Source: Chloroflexota bacterium (lineage in GTDB: Bacteria > Chloroflexota > UBA11872 > VXOZ01). From it: a DNA stretch of 64,000 bases. The DNA lies in the NCBI GenBank assembly GCA_958295775.1, contig CATQHC010000002.1:1-64000 (forward strand). The letters are read 5' to 3'. A program made the position numbers and the translations under genes. Positions 1 through 6,900 of the stretch are shown in pieces (the first letter of the stretch is position 1; every line of letters begins with the position of its first letter). Under the pieces are notes generated by a model. It made no database searches. It was given only the letters and a program-made list of their open reading frames with translations, and was not told the DNA's origin.

Positions 1-171
1 ACCACGCATAGCTGGGATTGCGTGGCGGGCTTCGCGCAGGCGGCGGTTGAAGCGGAGGGCGTGGAAGGCGCGCTGGTGCGGCTGGAAAGCGACGGCGAGG
101 GGATTCGCGCCGTGGAATACTCGGAAGAAGATCTCCAGGTCGTGGCCGAGCAAGGCATCGAGGTGCGCTAG
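1..171 (+). CDS. C-terminal end of an AAA-type (AAA15/OLD-like) ATPase, partial
   Basis: An open frame enters from the left edge and ends at TAG 169-171, giving the last 56 residues of a larger protein. It begins TTHSWDC and continues with an acidic, beta-rich tail ending in IEVR. A TTHS-W-C stretch close to the C terminus resembles the switch/histidine region of AAA15/AAA_21 ATPases related to OLD nucleases, where it follows the Walker B strand. The next gene starts 3 bp downstream and encodes a TOPRIM protein, a partner commonly encoded beside such ATPases. The P-loop and signature motif lie outside the window, so the family call rests on this tail and the neighbour. An SMC-like or ABC-type ATPase is the alternative. 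Confidence 0.55.
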   Translation, partial: TTHSWDCVAGFAQAAVEAEGVEGALVRLESDGEGIRAVEYSEEDLQVVAEQGIEVR

Positions 172-174
172 CGC

Positions 175-795
175 ATGGCGCGACCCACCGGCCCGCCGCC
201 CAGCCGCGTGCTGCTCGTGGAAGGCGTGGATGACAAGCACGTGGCGGGGCACATTTGGCATCGCTACGCGGGGGATCCTCCGTTTTCTCTCTTGGAAAAG
301 GAAAGCGTTGAGAAACTACTGGCCTCCATTTCACGGGAAATCAAAGTATCCGGTCGTGTGGCCGTGGGCATACTCGTCGACGCAAATTCCGACGTTGCCG
401 CCCGTTGGCAGGCGGTGAAGGACCGGCTCGCGCTAGCGAACGTCGCATTGCCCGCCAGCCCGGTTCCTGCCGGCGCGATCATCGAGGGCCGTCCGCGCGT
501 GGGCGTGTGGCTGATGCCGGACAACGCCGCGCCGGGCGAACTGGAAGACTTCGTTGCACAGATGATCCCCGCCTGCGATGCGGTCTGGCCACTGTCGCAA
601 GCATACATCGACGGCATACCGTGTGCGGAGAGGAAGTTCAGCGAGAAGAAGCAACCACGGGCGCAGGTCCATGCCTGGCTAGCGGCGCGCGAGGATCCTC
701 GCCTCATGGGCGCGGCAATTGGCGCGCGTGACTTGAACGTTGACGGCCCGCTCTGCCAGACATTCGTCGCTTGGCTTAAAGCACTCTTCACCTAG
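175..795 (+). CDS. TOPRIM-fold protein of the DUF3226 type
   Basis: This 206-residue protein has the layout of a small TOPRIM domain. LLVEGVDD carries the conserved acidic residue at Glu16, and a strand ending VDANSD supplies Asp69 and Asp73. The rest is a mixed alpha/beta body with a basic segment near residue 155. TOPRIM domains bind Mg2+ and cut or join nucleic acid; in OLD and PARIS-like systems a TOPRIM protein or domain works with an AAA15 ATPase. The ATG sits 3 bp after the stop of the upstream ATPase, so the two are almost certainly co-transcribed and probably form one complex. Anti-phage function is inferred from this pairing only. The ATG at 175 is the first start after the upstream stop and precedes the first conserved strand closely. 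Confidence 0.72.
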   Translation: MARPTGPPPSRVLLVEGVDDKHVAGHIWHRYAGDPPFSLLEKESVEKLLASISREIKVSGRVAVGILVDANSDVAARWQAVKDRLALANVALPASPVPAGAIIEGRPRVGVWLMPDNAAPGELEDFVAQMIPACDAVWPLSQAYIDGIPCAERKFSEKKQPRAQVHAWLAAREDPRLMGAAIGARDLNVDGPLCQTFVAWLKALFT

Positions 796-882
796 GGGCC
801 GGCTGCGTAGCTTCTGATTCCTTCTCTGAGTCGGTGTTTGCGTGGCTCTGCCGAACCGTAGGTTAGACCGGATTGAAGACAT

Positions 883-1135
883 TCCCCTCACCCTAGCCAT
901 CTCCCCAAGGAGAGGGAATGGCCCCAGCGGTTCGTTGCTACCCTCTTACACTCGTATCATCCCGATACTGCGAACGGCGTACGGGGCAGGCTCTAACCCT
1001 CTTCCCAGAAAGAGGGAATGGCGCTGGTGGATCGTTGCTCCCCCCTCACCCTAACCCTCTCCCCAGGGAGAGGGAACAGACCCGGTGGATCGTTGCTCCC
1101 CCTCACCCTAGCCCTCTCCCCAGGGAGAGGGGATA
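883..1135. repeat. Cluster of dispersed intergenic repeats (CCCTCACCCTAGCCCTCTCC type)
   Basis: Four degenerate copies of one unit lie head to tail in this gap, each built on CTCACCCTAGCC followed by a short palindromic CTCTCCCC-AGGGAGAGGG stem. Two neighbouring copies also share the spacer GGTGGATCGTTGCTCCCC. A further copy with the same core is at 7686-7722 and shorter scraps occur near 6712-6775. The unit has no coding capacity of its own; open frames across it are low-complexity artefacts. It looks like a small non-autonomous dispersed element or a folded-RNA repeat. Confidence 0.7.
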
Positions 1136-1157
1136 AGATGGCCTCATCATCGTGCTT

Positions 1158-1182
1158 ATGACCATGGTCATGACTATGGTAC
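1158..1182. promoter_or_regulatory. Probable autoregulatory operator of the toxin-antitoxin pair
   Basis: The perfect palindrome ATGACCATGGTCAT (1158-1171) is followed at once by a second, imperfect half ATGACTATGGTA, so the site reads as two tandem 12-bp repeats. It lies about 40-60 bp upstream of the antitoxin start. Phd-type antitoxins usually bind such short palindromes in their own promoter, with the toxin as co-repressor; that role here is inferred from position and symmetry. Confidence 0.45.
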
Positions 1183-1218
1183 ACTTGACCAAATTCCTCC
1201 AGACCAGAATGGCGGGGC

Positions 1219-1503
1219 ATGGCAGACGACAACAGCATTAATTCCGGTGGCGCGCGGGTGGTGAAGGCGTCGGAGTTCAAGGCGAAGTGCTTGCGGCTGA
1301 TGGACGAGGTGGCGGCGAGTGGTGAGGAGATCATCATCACCAAGCGCGGCCGGCCGGTCTCGCGTCTGGCCCCTTACCAGGAGCGGCCCAAAAGCCTCTT
1401 TGGCGTTGACAAAGGACGCATCGAGATACTGGGAGATATTGACTCGCCCTTGGACGAAGCGTGGGAGGCCGAGAGCGAGCCGGACCGGGTGTTGGAGCCG
1501 TGA
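1219..1503 (+). CDS. Antitoxin of the Phd/YefM type
   Basis: The 94-residue protein has the usual Phd/YefM N-terminal DNA-binding domain: VVKASEFKAKCLRLMDEV, then a beta hairpin GEEIIITKRGRPVSRLAP. The C-terminal 40 residues are acidic and probably disordered until they wrap around the toxin. The family represses its own operon and neutralises a partner toxin. The stop codon overlaps the start of the PIN-domain gene (GTGA), the normal translational coupling for these pairs. A tandem palindromic site sits just upstream. The protein is somewhat longer than typical Phd antitoxins because of about 14 extra N-terminal residues, so a slightly later start is possible. Confidence 0.85.
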   Translation: MADDNSINSGGARVVKASEFKAKCLRLMDEVAASGEEIIITKRGRPVSRLAPYQERPKSLFGVDKGRIEILGDIDSPLDEAWEAESEPDRVLEP

Positions 1504-1898
1504 TCCTACTTGACACGCACGTCTTGCTGTGGCTCAGGGCAGGCAGTGAGCGCTTAGGCACGCGTGCCCGACGTATAATCGACGAGGCTTGGCAATCGAG
1601 TGGGGTTTGTGTCTCCGCGATCTCCTACTGGGAAGTTGCGCTGCTCAAAGAAAGGGGGCGAATCAGGTTCCCCGAGGACATCGGCCTGTGGCGGCAGGAA
1701 CAACTGGCGCAGGGCATGGTCGAATTCCCCGTAAGCGGCGCTATCGGCATCCGCGCGGCTCTTCTATCAGACTTGCACGGCGACCCGGCCGACCGGCTCA
1801 TCGTTGCCACCGCGATGGAAGGCCACACCTTAGTCACCGCCAACGAACGCATCCTCGCCTGGCCGGGGATGCTGAATTGCCTGCGCGCCACGGAGTGA
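1500..1898 (+). CDS. PIN-domain toxin, VapC type
   Basis: From the GTG at 1500 this gives 132 residues and a complete PIN ribonuclease domain. Candidate metal-binding acids are Asp5 in LLDTHVLLW, Glu45 in SAISYWEVA, and Asp95/Asp98 in HGDPADRLIVATA. PIN toxins cleave specific RNAs, usually tRNA or rRNA loops, in an Mg2+-dependent reaction and halt translation until bound by the antitoxin. The GTG overlaps the antitoxin TGA by 4 bp. An in-frame ATG 39 bp further upstream would put a long unrelated extension in front of the first beta strand and is rejected. All catalytic acids are present, so the toxin looks functional. Confidence 0.85.
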   Translation: MILLDTHVLLWLRAGSERLGTRARRIIDEAWQSSGVCVSAISYWEVALLKERGRIRFPEDIGLWRQEQLAQGMVEFPVSGAIGIRAALLSDLHGDPADRLIVATAMEGHTLVTANERILAWPGMLNCLRATE

Positions 1899-1938
1899 GG
1901 GCGGAACCGGAAGAGTAGCTGGGGAACAGGACGCAGAC

Positions 1939-2114
1939 GCAGGTTACAAACCTGCGCTACCAGAAGAACAGGCGGTAGGCGCGGGATGCGAGCAATCGAG
2001 ACTGAAGCGCCGACCTTAGGTTACAAACCTGCGCTACCGGGCGAACGGGCGGTGGGCGTGGGATGCGAGCAGAAGAGACTGCAGCGCCGACCGCAGGTTA
2101 CAAACCTGCGCTAC
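1939..2114. repeat. Three-copy tandem repeat, 77-bp period, each with a short hairpin
   Basis: Three copies are spaced exactly 77 bp apart. Each contains the perfect inverted repeat GCAGGTT-ACA-AACCTGC (altered at its left end in copy 2) followed by GCTAC. The intervening part also repeats, including GGGATGCGAGCA and GAAGCGCCGACC-like segments, with about 80-85% identity between the first two units; the third is cut short. There is no supported coding potential. The exact period indicates local tandem duplication of one dispersed repeat. Confidence 0.8.
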
Positions 2115-2248
2115 TGGACAGAGACCGCGGGCGCTTGACCCGCCAGTGTGCATCCTGGACTTCAGAGCGGAATTAGTAGATTTGGACTTAGACCATAGAG
2201 ATATGATTGACAACGTACGAATCAACGCATAAGGTTGGCTCCTTGCTA

Positions 2249-2325
2249 TGTCATTCTGAGGAGCGGAGCGACGAAGAATCTAGAATCGGGAGCTTTTTAG
2301 ATTCCTCGCTACGCTCGGAATGACA
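2249..2325. repeat. Dispersed inverted repeat
   Basis: TGTCATTCTGAG at the left and CTCGGAATGACA at the right are inverted copies that enclose a second imperfect stem (GAAGAATCTA with TAGATTCCTCG). This makes a long, partly mismatched hairpin in non-coding DNA, similar in style to the short inverted element at 3017-3043. Function unknown. Confidence 0.6.
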
Positions 2326-2384
2326 GGAAACACATCCCGCGATGCTGCCAAGTCTATAGCGACTAATTCCCCTTCTGAGACTAC

Positions 2385-2415
2385 TTGACACGCCGCAACA
2401 TGTGTGTCATATACT
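2385..2415 (+). promoter_or_regulatory. Candidate sigma-70-type promoter for the 2507 gene
   Basis: A perfect TTGACA at 2385-2390 is followed after 17 bp by CATATA (2408-2413), or after 19 bp by TATACT (2410-2415). It lies about 90-120 bp upstream of the small membrane-protein gene and no other gene could use it. The call is from motif and position only. Confidence 0.35.
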
Positions 2416-2506
2416 GGCACAATTGGGTGTGCGGTTAGGCGTATCCGCCCAACTTAGCCAGAGCTAGGAAGCCCTGATTACTGCAAACCAAAGGAGGTTT
2501 GGCGGC

Positions 2507-2941
2507 ATGGCAATGGTCAATCGCGTCTTGGCGGCATTCATCGTGGTAGTTGGATTCTTGGCGTGGGCCAACCTGATTGCGACGCCGATCTACCACGACG
2601 GCTCGCCGGACTATCCGGTGTGGCAGCTTTTGAATTACTTCATGGCGGTCTCCGCAATCATCATCCTGGTCAAAGGGTTCCTGATGCGGCGCGCCCATGC
2701 GCATGAGGACGGCGAGTGCCCCAATACGCTCGAACACCTGCGGGTCAGCATTGCCTTCTACGGGGCGGTTGTGCTCACCATGCTGTTCTTCTGGGAATGG
2801 ATCTGGACCCTGAACCCTGAGAGCGAGACGGGCGACGCGGTCACCTCGCACCTCATCTACTTCCCGATTGTGGACGCGCTGTTGGTCGTGCTCGCGCTGC
2901 TGGTCGGACGCCGCTTGTGGAAGGAAGGTAGCGGCAGTTAG
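2507..2941 (+). CDS. Small four-helix membrane protein, unknown function
   Basis: The 144-residue product is mostly hydrophobic. Segments that look membrane-spanning are at about residues 6-26, 41-58, 84-103 and 117-135. A short polar loop with HAHEDGEC lies between helices two and three. No family motif is recognised. A strong AAAGGAGG ribosome site ends 9 bp before the ATG at 2507; a second ATG two codons later is less well spaced. The gene stands alone between repeat-rich gaps and converges with the dioxygenase gene downstream, with a short hairpin between them. Its own promoter candidate suggests a monocistronic unit. Confidence 0.75.
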   Translation: MAMVNRVLAAFIVVVGFLAWANLIATPIYHDGSPDYPVWQLLNYFMAVSAIIILVKGFLMRRAHAHEDGECPNTLEHLRVSIAFYGAVVLTMLFFWEWIWTLNPESETGDAVTSHLIYFPIVDALLVVLALLVGRRLWKEGSGS

Positions 2942-3016
2942 TGCTCGGTTACGGCTTCATCTGGCAGGGATTACTTGACCAAACTTAAGTGATCCATACG
3001 CATGGCGCAGAGAGGA

Positions 3017-3043
3017 TGGCTTCCCGCTTTCGCGGGAATGACG
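3017..3043. repeat. Short hairpin repeat between convergent genes
   Basis: The sequence TTCCCGC-TTT-CGCGGGAA forms a compact stem flanked by GGATGGC and TGACGAC. It has the style of the common ATTCCCGCGAAAGCGGGAAT-like dispersed repeats. It lies between the convergent genes ending at 2941 and 3102 and could end transcription from either side, although no clear T-run follows. Confidence 0.5.
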
Positions 3044-3101
3044 ACTCGTAGCGCCTCTCCTTTTCCGAGCCTCGCTGTGACAAGCTAAGACGGGACGCCG
3101 T

Positions 3102-4484
3102 CTAGTACAGGCTGTCCTTGGTGGTGGAGTAGCAATACTGCGACGTCAGCAAGAAGTGGACCAGCGCTTCATTGGCCTCCGGCGTGCCGATACGCTGCAA
3201 CGCATGCACGGCCTTGCCCCGTACGTAGCGGTTTTCGTCATCCAAGGCATGCGCCAGGGCGGACGTAGCTTCCTCCGCTTGCTCACCGATCCGCGAAAGT
3301 GCCAGGGCCGCGCCGCGACGCATGAACTCGTCCTCATCTGAAAGAGCGTCGATAAGGGCCGGCACGCCGTTGGCGGAGTCCTGCAGTGAAATGCCGAGCG
3401 CGTCCACGGCATGGCGGCGCACCTCGATAGAATCATCGTCCAGCGCCACTCTGAGATAGGGCATGACTTCATTGCCCAAAAAGCCGAGGTCGGCCAGAGT
3501 TTCCACAGCCATGCAGCGGGTGCCCTCGTTATCGTTGCTGCTGGCATCCAGCAGGGCGGGCACAGCGGCCTCACCGATCGAACTCAGGGCATAACTGGCG
3601 TTGCGGCGCACGGCTTCATTCTCGTGCTTGAGCGTATCGATCAACGCGGGCACAGCCGCCTCGCCCATGGATCCCAGTTGGTAGGCTGATGCCAGGCAGG
3701 TGGTTTCGTCGTCAACCTTGATGTTCGCAATCAATTCCGGAATTGAGCCGCTGCCATTGGCGGACAGCGCGCCGTTGTTCGCCGCGCCGGTGTACCAGCG
3801 CCACATGTGACTCCACAAACCATTGAGGCTGTTGTCGTCCTCGGCGACCCACTCGCTATCCTGGCTATCCCAACTCGGCGCTTGCGGCTCCTCGATGCGG
3901 GCGAACATGAACTTCATCATGTAGCGCTTCTTGTCAGTGGAGTTGCCCATGCCGCGATGCCAGAGGTCGTAGTGGACCATCAATACCGTGCCGGCCTCCA
4001 CCACCACAGGCACCTCGCCCTCGGTGGTGTCCAGCCGCATGTTGAGGCCGATCGGACCTACCAGCCAGTTGTAATAGTGAGTGCCGGGCAGCACGCCGGT
4101 TGGGCCCATCTCCACGGTCGTATCCTGCGGGTAGTACATGGCCAGCAGCCAGCGGGTGCGGTGCCGCCGCCGCGTGAAGGAATCGCGGTGGATTTGCTGA
4201 CCCTCGCTGTGCGGCGGCCGGTAGTGGCAGTGGCGGTGGGGATGGACGAAGTAGTTGTTGCCCAGTACGCCCGCCAGCGCGCCGTCTACGGCCGGATCGT
4301 CGAGGATCTGGCGAATGCCGGGTATTCTGGCCATCAGATTGTTGCCGGGGTTGCCGTCCTCCTCGAAGAGGGCTTCTGTCTCGTTCCAGATGTCCTGATG
4401 AAACTCGCGGGGATGCCCGGTCTTGACCGCGACATACCCATTGCGGATGAAGTCGCGCATTTGCTCATCGGTAAGACGTATCAT
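3102..4484 (-). CDS. Phytanoyl-CoA dioxygenase-family enzyme fused to HEAT repeats
   Basis: From ATG 4484 (AGGAGGT lies just upstream) the product is 460 residues. The first 235 are a PhyH-type Fe(II)/2-oxoglutarate dioxygenase: the metal ligands are His99 and Asp101 in IHRDS and His176 in LWHRG. Residues about 255-445 are five to six HEAT-like repeats of the PBS-lyase type, with the recurring pattern AVPALIDxLxxxxxxVRRxAxxAL. PhyH enzymes hydroxylate small or lipid-like substrates; HEAT arrays are protein-binding scaffolds. The fusion is unusual and implies a protein partner or multimer. The longer reading frame to 4559 adds a low-complexity Arg/Ser leader that does not resemble the family. 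Substrate unknown. A second, unfused PhyH protein is at 54700-55542. Confidence 0.82.
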   Translation of the reverse strand: MIRLTDEQMRDFIRNGYVAVKTGHPREFHQDIWNETEALFEEDGNPGNNLMARIPGIRQILDDPAVDGALAGVLGNNYFVHPHRHCHYRPPHSEGQQIHRDSFTRRRHRTRWLLAMYYPQDTTVEMGPTGVLPGTHYYNWLVGPIGLNMRLDTTEGEVPVVVEAGTVLMVHYDLWHRGMGNSTDKKRYMMKFMFARIEEPQAPSWDSQDSEWVAEDDNSLNGLWSHMWRWYTGAANNGALSANGSGSIPELIANIKVDDETTCLASAYQLGSMGEAAVPALIDTLKHENEAVRRNASYALSSIGEAAVPALLDASSNDNEGTRCMAVETLADLGFLGNEVMPYLRVALDDDSIEVRRHAVDALGISLQDSANGVPALIDALSDEDEFMRRGAALALSRIGEQAEEATSALAHALDDENRYVRGKAVHALQRIGTPEANEALVHFLLTSQYCYSTTKDSLY

Positions 4485-4863
4485 GGCTCTTCGTGACCTC
4501 CTGTGGTGCTGGTAACGGCTGCTGGCGTGGCTCTGCTTACGGGACGATTCACGTCTCACTTGTAAGTGTCTGTTTGCAAGGGGATACTGGACGAAGAGAG
4601 GAATTTATATGACTCTAGTACGGAAAGCGGCTGCTGTCAAAATACGTAGGGACTTGTGTCGCAGGGGAAGGCTATCAGCCGAATTAAAGAGGGGAAAATG
4701 TGATTGATCCTGAAATTTTAGGTGAAGTATTGCTGGTTACCGGCGGGATTAAGGTAGATAGGGTTGCAATTGTGTTCCTTTGAACAAGACTCACCCCCAC
4801 ATTATCATGGCCGTAGCTCTAGGTGTAGGAAACGAACACATAGTTTACATAAGGAGAAAGAGC
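4485..4863. other. Intergenic gap between divergent genes
   Basis: This stretch separates the minus-strand dioxygenase from the plus-strand monooxygenase and must hold both promoters. It is more AT-rich than its surroundings. I see no convincing -35/-10 pair, repeat or small gene in it. Confidence 0.4.
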
Positions 4864-5187
4864 ATGTACATCATTGTCGCGCCGATCAAGATCAAGGAAG
4901 GCTACAAGGACGCCTTCATCGAGGCAATGTTGGGCGATGCGAAGGGTTCGGTGAATGACGAGCCCGGTTGTCTGCGGTTCGACGTGGTCCAGGACGGCGG
5001 CGATCCGAACCGCATCTGGCTGTACGAGGTCTACGTGGACGAGGCTGCCTTCCAAGCGCATCTGCAGACGCCGCACTTCATCAAGTGGCGGGACACCGTC
5101 AAGGACTGGACGGAAGAGCGGCCCGAGGGCGCCGGCGCCGGTGCGGGGAGTACCAACATCTGGCCGTCGGATGATGAGTGGCAATAG
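4864..5187 (+). CDS. Antibiotic-biosynthesis-monooxygenase (ABM) domain protein
   Basis: The 107-residue product begins MYIIVAPIKIKEGYKDAF and continues with NDEPGCLRFDVVQD and WLYEVYVDEAAFQAHLQTPHFIKW. This is the full beta-alpha-beta ferredoxin-like ABM domain seen in quinol-oxidising monooxygenases and the LsrG/YgiN group. ABM proteins are small cytosolic dimers acting on quinones or signal molecules without a cofactor. A TAAGGAGAAAG ribosome site sits 4-13 bp before the ATG at 4864, so the upstream in-frame ATG at 4780 is not used. The last 25 residues are a Gly/Ala-rich extension. The substrate cannot be told from the sequence. Confidence 0.8.
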   Translation: MYIIVAPIKIKEGYKDAFIEAMLGDAKGSVNDEPGCLRFDVVQDGGDPNRIWLYEVYVDEAAFQAHLQTPHFIKWRDTVKDWTEERPEGAGAGAGSTNIWPSDDEWQ

Positions 5188-5297
5188 GTTTCTTGTGAGA
5201 CCAGGGCGATACTTGCGGTCATGCCGTCACTCCGGAGAGAGTCGGAGTCCAAGAATGTAGTGAGAATAGGATGGATTTCCTAGACTCACAAACGAAG

Positions 5298-5388
5298 TGC
5301 AACACCCTGGTAAGGTGTTGCTATGGGAGCACAGTATCGTCAACTTTCCATTGAAGAGCGGTGTGAAGTCTGGCCAGTTCCCAGATGA
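5298..5388 (+). pseudogene. Truncated start of an IS30-family transposase
   Basis: An inverted repeat GCAACACC-GGTGTTGC (5299-5321) is followed by ATG 5323 and MGAQYRQLSIEERCEV, which matches the conserved helix-turn-helix start of IS30-family transposases. Homology stops after about 17 codons and the frame closes at TGA 5386. The hairpin and start codon are what is left of one end of the element; the rest of the transposase and the other terminus are gone. Confidence 0.7.
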
Positions 5389-5476
5389 AGCAATTTTCAA
5401 GTACAACACGCGCCGGTCGGAGATGCCTTTTGGCGACTTCATGCTGAGAGAGGCGAGGTGGCTGAGGTTTTGCTGA
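5375..5476 (+). pseudogene. Possible C-terminal scrap of a second transposase
   Basis: Immediately after the IS30 remnant, another frame reads QFPDEAIFKYNTRR and then some 20 residues to a stop at 5476. The FxYNxR pattern is reminiscent of the C-terminal part of IS1595/ISXO2-like transposases. The stretch is too short to be sure, and chance is a real alternative. Confidence 0.22.
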
Positions 5477-5607
5477 GTGCTTCGTCTCCTGCCTAATCAC
5501 TATTGCTGGAAGCTGTGTCGAGATGATTTCAGAGTGGTTTCTTTGGCGGAATACTCTAGAGTAACACTAGACACTCGGTGTTCTCATTCTGAACCTCTGT
5601 GGGGGAG

Positions 5608-6705
5608 TGTACAGACTGGGGACATAGGTAACAGATGTTCGGGTTGATAGGTTACAGATGTTGTTTTCTGAGGTCTATGGATTTGATGCGCTGTATTGAG
5701 AAATGCACGTCCCAGACGCCGTCGGTTGTGGTGGGTCTGAGCGCGACGCGTTTGTGCCGGAAGGCCTTGCCGAGAGCGAATACATTGCCCTGGAAGGAGA
5801 TGCGGCCGTTGACATCGACGGAGCGCACCTGGTCGTCGGGAGCATAGGCGAGGGCAGGCAAGGTTTCCGGGAAAGGCCTCGGGCTCGGCGTGTATCTGGG
5901 GATGGGAGGGTCTACTGTGGAGCACGTTGATGCCCAGCTGCAAGAGCCAGACGGTGAGAGGCGTGAAGGGCTGGCCGCTGTCGTTGCCCCAGGGGGAGCC
6001 GTTATCCATGAGCATGGCCTGGGGCAGGCCGTAGCGGTGGAAGACAGTGGTGAGGCGGTCTTGGACTGTCTCGCCGCGTTCGTTGGCACAGGCTTGTAGG
6101 GCGAGGTTGAAGCGGGAAGGATCATCCAGGAGGGTGAGGGGATGGCAACGGTCATGGTGCATGCTGAAATGCCCTTTGAAGTCCATTTGCCACAGTGCGT
6201 TGGGCTGGGGTCGCTCGAAGCGCACGTGGGGTGTGTGCTTGGCGCTCTCCACGGGATCGATAAGCCCATGGCGCTTGAGAATGGCCTGGATGGTGCTCTT
6301 GGCCGGCACGTCGGTGCAGCCTTGGTCTTGCAGCAGCCTGTGCAGCACATGCGCGCCCTTCGTAGGATGCGCCAGGCGCAGCGCGATGATCCTCTCTTCC
6401 AGCTCCGGGTCTGTCCGGTGCGGACAGCTGTGCGTACGGTGCGAACGGTCACGCAGGTTCTGCGCTCCCCCCGACGCATACCGCCGCAGCGTTTTGTACG
6501 CCGTCTTGCGGCTGATCTTCATGCGTCGGCACAGTTCACTGATGTTCGATCCGTCCGTCAGTGCCAGGGCAACGAACTCCTTGCGTTCAGACACAACCGT
6601 ACTCTCCTTCCACGGCATGGTCATCCTCCTGCTGCAAGATTTCCCATGCCTTTAGGTGTAACCCATCAACCCGAACATGTGTAACCCATGTACCCGGTCT
6701 ATACA
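5608..6705 (-). mobile_element. IS481-family insertion sequence, internally deleted
   Basis: The element is bounded by imperfect terminal inverted repeats that begin TGTACAGACTGGGGACAT at 5608 and TGTATAGACCGGGTACAT (read from the other strand) at 6705. Each end contains a further inner copy of GTTCGGGTTGAT-GGTTACA. Total length is 1098 bp. The only gene is the transposase on the minus strand, which has lost an internal segment. No clear target-site duplication is visible at either side. With a broken transposase it can move only if a related enzyme acts in trans on its ends. Confidence 0.85.
5652..6618 (-). pseudogene. IS481-family transposase, inactivated by deletion and frameshift
   Basis: The protein starts at ATG 6618 (AGGAGG seven bases upstream) with MPWKESTVVSERKEF, a typical IS481 opening. 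An HTH region follows, then the DDE catalytic core with the first two acids visible in LWQMDFKGHF and LMDNGSPWG. Near 5895 the sequence jumps in mid-codon from the HPQ motif to the late RYxPSPRPFPE segment, in a different frame. The true C-terminal domain (LAYAPDDQVRSVDV to IDLRKQHL) then runs to 5652 in the new frame. About 50-60 residues are missing, including the third catalytic acid, so the enzyme cannot be active. Read without the shift, the original frame ends at 5584 with a nonsense tail. Confidence 0.85.
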
Positions 6706-6900
6706 CCTGTCAAGGGAGAGGGAACGATCTCGCTTCCGCTAGGGTTACGCAAGGGTCTCCTATGGGAGAGGGGACTGTCCTGCTCCGCGAAAGGTACCGG
6801 AAGTAACTCGGTTGGTGGAGGGGGAACTTCCTCAGGATTTCCCAAGCCAATCAGGAATCTCTTCGAAACCTAGAGTCTGCTCTGTTGCCAATATTCGTGG

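Noticed and set aside
1939-2114. CRISPR array
   Set aside because: Only three units; the whole 77-bp unit repeats, so there are no unique spacers, and no cas genes are near.
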